The notes below the pieces were generated by a model. It was not told where the DNA came from. It searched no databases and saw only the letters and a program-made list of their open reading frames with translations. Both the position numbers and the translations under genes were made by a program. Below, piece by piece: positions 11,159 to 13,208 of a DNA stretch of 13,208 bases (position 1 is the stretch's first letter; each line of letters begins with the position of its first letter). This DNA is from Palsa-504 sp003136255 (GTDB lineage: Bacteria > Actinomycetota > Actinomycetes > Streptosporangiales > Streptosporangiaceae), in the NCBI GenBank assembly GCA_003136255.1, contig PLDT01000131.1:1-13208 (forward strand), read 5' to 3'.

Positions 11159-12267
11159 GCCACCCCGCGGCTGGCACGCTGACCACCAGCGAGCGCGACT
11201 GGCTCACGGTCCGGACCTACCTCACCGAGCACCGCTACGACCTGGCCGTGGACGCCGCGGAGGACTACCCGCCGGACCGCAGGCTGGCCGGCACCCCGCT
11301 GCTGGCCGCGCCCGGCTGGCTGCCGCCCGCCCCGATCCCGCTCCAGGACATCGGCCTGGAGCTGCGCGACGCCGCGCCGGCCGAGGTGCAAGCCACGAGC
11401 CCGCTGCTGCCGCGGCGGGCCGACGGGGCGCCCTACCGCCGCTACTCCGAGGCGATGGGCGAGCTGGCCGCCCCGGCGGTATTCGAGAACCGCGTCACCT
11501 ACCGGCTGACCGAAGCGGACCTGCGCTCCCGGCCTTCCCGGCTAGTGTTCTCCGCCGGCCGTTACTTCGACGGCATCGACACCGGGGAAGCGGCCGCCCA
11601 CGAGTACGCGGCCGCCCGGCTGGGGCGGCCCGTCGGCGGCCTGCGCGCTCGCTTCGCTGACCCGTGTGACCTGCGGCGCCGCCCGGCCAACCTGGCCATC
11701 AGCACGCTGACCCTGCGGCTGGACCGCCGGGCAGGCCGGGCCTCCTTCCTGCTGCACTGGCGGGACCCGGCCAAGGTGGGTCACGCGGGCGGCCTGTACC
11801 AGGTCATCCCGGTGGGCGTGTTCCAGCCTTCCGGCGAGGCGCCCTGGAATCGCCAGCATGACTTCTCGCTGTGGCGGTGCATGGTCCGCGAGTTCGCCGA
11901 GGAGCTCGGCGGGCACTCGGAGGACTATGCCAGCGACAGCGCCCCCGTCGACTACGATTCCTGGCCGTTCGCCCGGCAGCTGACCGACGCCCTGAACCAC
12001 GGCCAGGTCCGCGTCTGGTGCCTGGGACTCGGCACCGACCCGCTGACCTACGCCACCGACCTGCTTACCGTGGCGGTCATCGACAGCGACGTGTTCGACG
12101 CCGTGTTCAGCGTGCCCCCGCAGCGCAACGCCGAGGGGCAGATCCTGGCCGCCCGCGAGTTCGCCGCCCACGTCATCGACCGCACCGTCACCGGCGAGCC
12201 GGTCCAGGCGGCCGGGGCCGCCCTGCTCCGGCTCGCCTGGCGGCACCGCGAGACGCTCGGCGGATAG
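11155..12267 (+). CDS. Conserved actinobacterial protein with degenerate Nudix-like box
   Basis: 370 residues from GTG 11155. I recall actinobacterial homologues with conserved blocks such as YSEAMGELAAPAVFENRVTYRL (97-118), YFDGIDTGEAAAHEYAA (137-153), LHWRDPAKVGHAGGLYQVIPVGVFQPSGEAPWN (200-232) and the late AWRHRE (361-366). They are often labelled 'transcriptional regulator', but no clear HTH is visible. The segment with VREFAEELGG (244-253) matches the second half of a Nudix box (REUxEExG). The first half is off consensus: the Glu expected eight positions before RE is Phe. A Nudix fold with altered metal binding is therefore possible. It is translationally coupled to the 79-aa protein. 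Confidence 0.8.
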   Translation: MSHPAAGTLTTSERDWLTVRTYLTEHRYDLAVDAAEDYPPDRRLAGTPLLAAPGWLPPAPIPLQDIGLELRDAAPAEVQATSPLLPRRADGAPYRRYSEAMGELAAPAVFENRVTYRLTEADLRSRPSRLVFSAGRYFDGIDTGEAAAHEYAAARLGRPVGGLRARFADPCDLRRRPANLAISTLTLRLDRRAGRASFLLHWRDPAKVGHAGGLYQVIPVGVFQPSGEAPWNRQHDFSLWRCMVREFAEELGGHSEDYASDSAPVDYDSWPFARQLTDALNHGQVRVWCLGLGTDPLTYATDLLTVAVIDSDVFDAVFSVPPQRNAEGQILAAREFAAHVIDRTVTGEPVQAAGAALLRLAWRHRETLGG

Positions 12268-12364
12268 CCCCGATCCGCTCATCCCGGCGATCTGACCACA
12301 TCATGCATGTAGCGGCGATTGCTGGGCAGATATGCCGTGGAGCAGCACCCGATGGAGATGAACG

Positions 12365-13208
12365 GTGGTTAAGCGCACTGAATACCCGGACGGCGGCCAC
12401 GTCGTCCAGTTCTACGGCCACGAGGAGGACCTAGCCGACCTGGTGGCCGGCTACCTGCTCGGCGCGCTGCAGGGCGACGGTGTGGCAGTGGTCATCGCCA
12501 CCGAGGCTCACCGGCGGATGTTCGAAGGACGGCTGACGCAGGCCGGCGTGGACGTGGCCGCGGCCGGTCAGGCCGGCACCTACCGGGCCCTGGACGCCGA
12601 CGACACGGTGCGCGCGCTGATGACCGGCGGCCAGCTCGACCGCCGCGCCTTCGACCGCGTGATCGGCGGCCTGATCACCGACGCCGGCCAGGGTAACCGC
12701 CCGGTCCGCGCCTACGGCGAGATGGTCGCCCTGCTCTGGGACGCCGGGCTGGTCAACGCCGCCGTCCAGCTCGAGGAGATGTGGGACTCGCTCGCCCTGT
12801 CACATTCGTTCTCGCTGTTCTGCGGCTACCCGGCCAGCTCCGTGACCGGCGACGGCCACCTGGAAGCGTTCGCCCAGGTATGCCGGCTGCACAACTCGGT
12901 AGTGGGCACCTGGCCGTCCCCAGCCACCCGCGCCACCGTTCCCACCAGCCCCGGCGCCACCCGTGCCTTCGCCCTGTCCGGTGACGCGCCGGCGGCGGCC
13001 CGGCACTTCGCCGTCGACGCCGTGCGGCGGCTAGGCGCCGCGGACCTGGCCGACGACACCGCCCTGGTGGTGACCGAACTGGCCGCCAACGCCATCGTGC
13101 ACGCGCAGACCGGCTTCACCGTGGACCTGTCGGCCGGCCCGGACGTGCTGCGCATCGCGGTGCGTGACGCCAGCCCGCTGCCACCCGCGGCCGCCGCGGG
13201 CCTGCCCG
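12365..13208 (+). CDS. MEDS sensor domain fused to RsbW-like HATPase (3' end outside window)
   Basis: Starts at GTG 12365 with ggag seven bases upstream; 281 codons are visible and the frame is open at the right edge. Residues about 10-160 form a MEDS (DcmR-type sensory) domain: HVVQFYGHEEDLADLVAGYL, VAVVIATEAHRRMF, RAYGEMVALLW, LEEMWDSLALSHSFSLFCGYP. From about 205 an HATPase_c_2 domain of the anti-sigma-kinase (RsbW/SpoIIAB) type begins. Its N-box is TELAANAIVHA (237-247, Asn242), and VRDASP (267-272) occupies the G1 position. The expected product phosphorylates STAS antagonists or sequesters sigma factors in response to a small-molecule or redox cue. The 97-base spacer before it holds no convincing terminator. 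It may be independent of the upstream pair. Confidence 0.92.
   Translation, partial: MVKRTEYPDGGHVVQFYGHEEDLADLVAGYLLGALQGDGVAVVIATEAHRRMFEGRLTQAGVDVAAAGQAGTYRALDADDTVRALMTGGQLDRRAFDRVIGGLITDAGQGNRPVRAYGEMVALLWDAGLVNAAVQLEEMWDSLALSHSFSLFCGYPASSVTGDGHLEAFAQVCRLHNSVVGTWPSPATRATVPTSPGATRAFALSGDAPAAARHFAVDAVRRLGAADLADDTALVVTELAANAIVHAQTGFTVDLSAGPDVLRIAVRDASPLPPAAAAGLP

Noticed and set aside
11542..12282. Minus-strand 246-codon frame opposite the Nudix-like gene
   Set aside because: Antisense shadow rich in Gly, Val, Asp and Gln; the sense protein has conserved blocks.
1..13208. CRISPR arrays, tRNAs, insertion sequences, prophage or toxin-antitoxin systems
   Set aside because: No regularly spaced repeats longer than the short in-gene duplications, no cloverleaf-like segment, no transposase, integrase or terminal inverted repeats were seen. 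Coupled small/large gene pairs lack toxin-antitoxin family motifs.

Overview
The window is very GC-rich, uses GTG and TTG starts freely, has strongly G/C-biased third codon positions, and carries several families I know mainly from actinomycetes (an Rv1733c-like membrane protein, a MEDS-HATPase sensor, a PRC-barrel protein, small 'hydrophobic' proteins). I read it as a draft scaffold of a mycelial or soil-type actinobacterium, perhaps Streptosporangiales or Streptomycetales-like; the genus cannot be set from this sequence. A 23-base N run at 3214-3236 confirms draft status. I see no rRNA, tRNA, CRISPR array, transposase or phage gene.

Layout. (1) 1-3437, plus strand: a DEAD-box RNA helicase (5' end possibly outside the window), a 250-base spacer holding a large hairpin, then a Delta9-type fatty-acyl desaturase whose stop overlaps the start of a slipin (SPFH/band 7) gene interrupted by the assembly gap. 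Helicase plus desaturase plus membrane-scaffold protein looks like a cold or membrane-fluidity response set. (2) 3570-4682: a small CxxC...CxxC zinc-ribbon-like protein overlapping a two-TM Rv1733c-family protein, convergent with a 95-residue minus-strand protein of unknown function. (3) 4683-6575: a spacer with a G-quadruplex-prone C-rich tract and a promoter with short repeated and palindromic boxes, then an NAD(P)-dependent aldehyde dehydrogenase with all catalytic residues, closed by a strong hairpin. (4) 6594-8357, minus strand: four small genes (three tiny membrane proteins and a PRC-barrel protein), most with excellent Shine-Dalgarno sequences, and a winged-helix regulator at the upstream end. 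(5) 8358-9232, plus strand: a divergent promoter with 21-base-spaced direct repeats, a small Pro/Tyr-rich basic protein, and a STAS anti-sigma-factor antagonist. (6) 9206-10578, minus strand: an ECF-type sigma factor with a TTGA-coupled single-pass membrane protein that is probably its regulator. (7) 10919-13208, plus strand: a 79-residue protein coupled by GTGA overlap to a 370-residue conserved protein with a degenerate Nudix-like box, then the first 281 codons of a MEDS sensor fused to an RsbW-like ATPase, running off the end.

Together the region reads as stress and signalling functions: RNA unwinding, lipid desaturation, membrane scaffold, aldehyde detoxification, small membrane proteins, and parts of partner-switching (STAS antagonist, HATPase anti-sigma kinase) and ECF regulation. 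No single cassette is obviously a new defence or biosynthetic system. The best candidates for undescribed biology are the small-protein island with its regulator and 21-base repeats, the zinc-ribbon/Rv1733c coupled pair, and the 79-aa/370-aa coupled pair. Everything rests on reading the sequence and on family knowledge; no database search was run.
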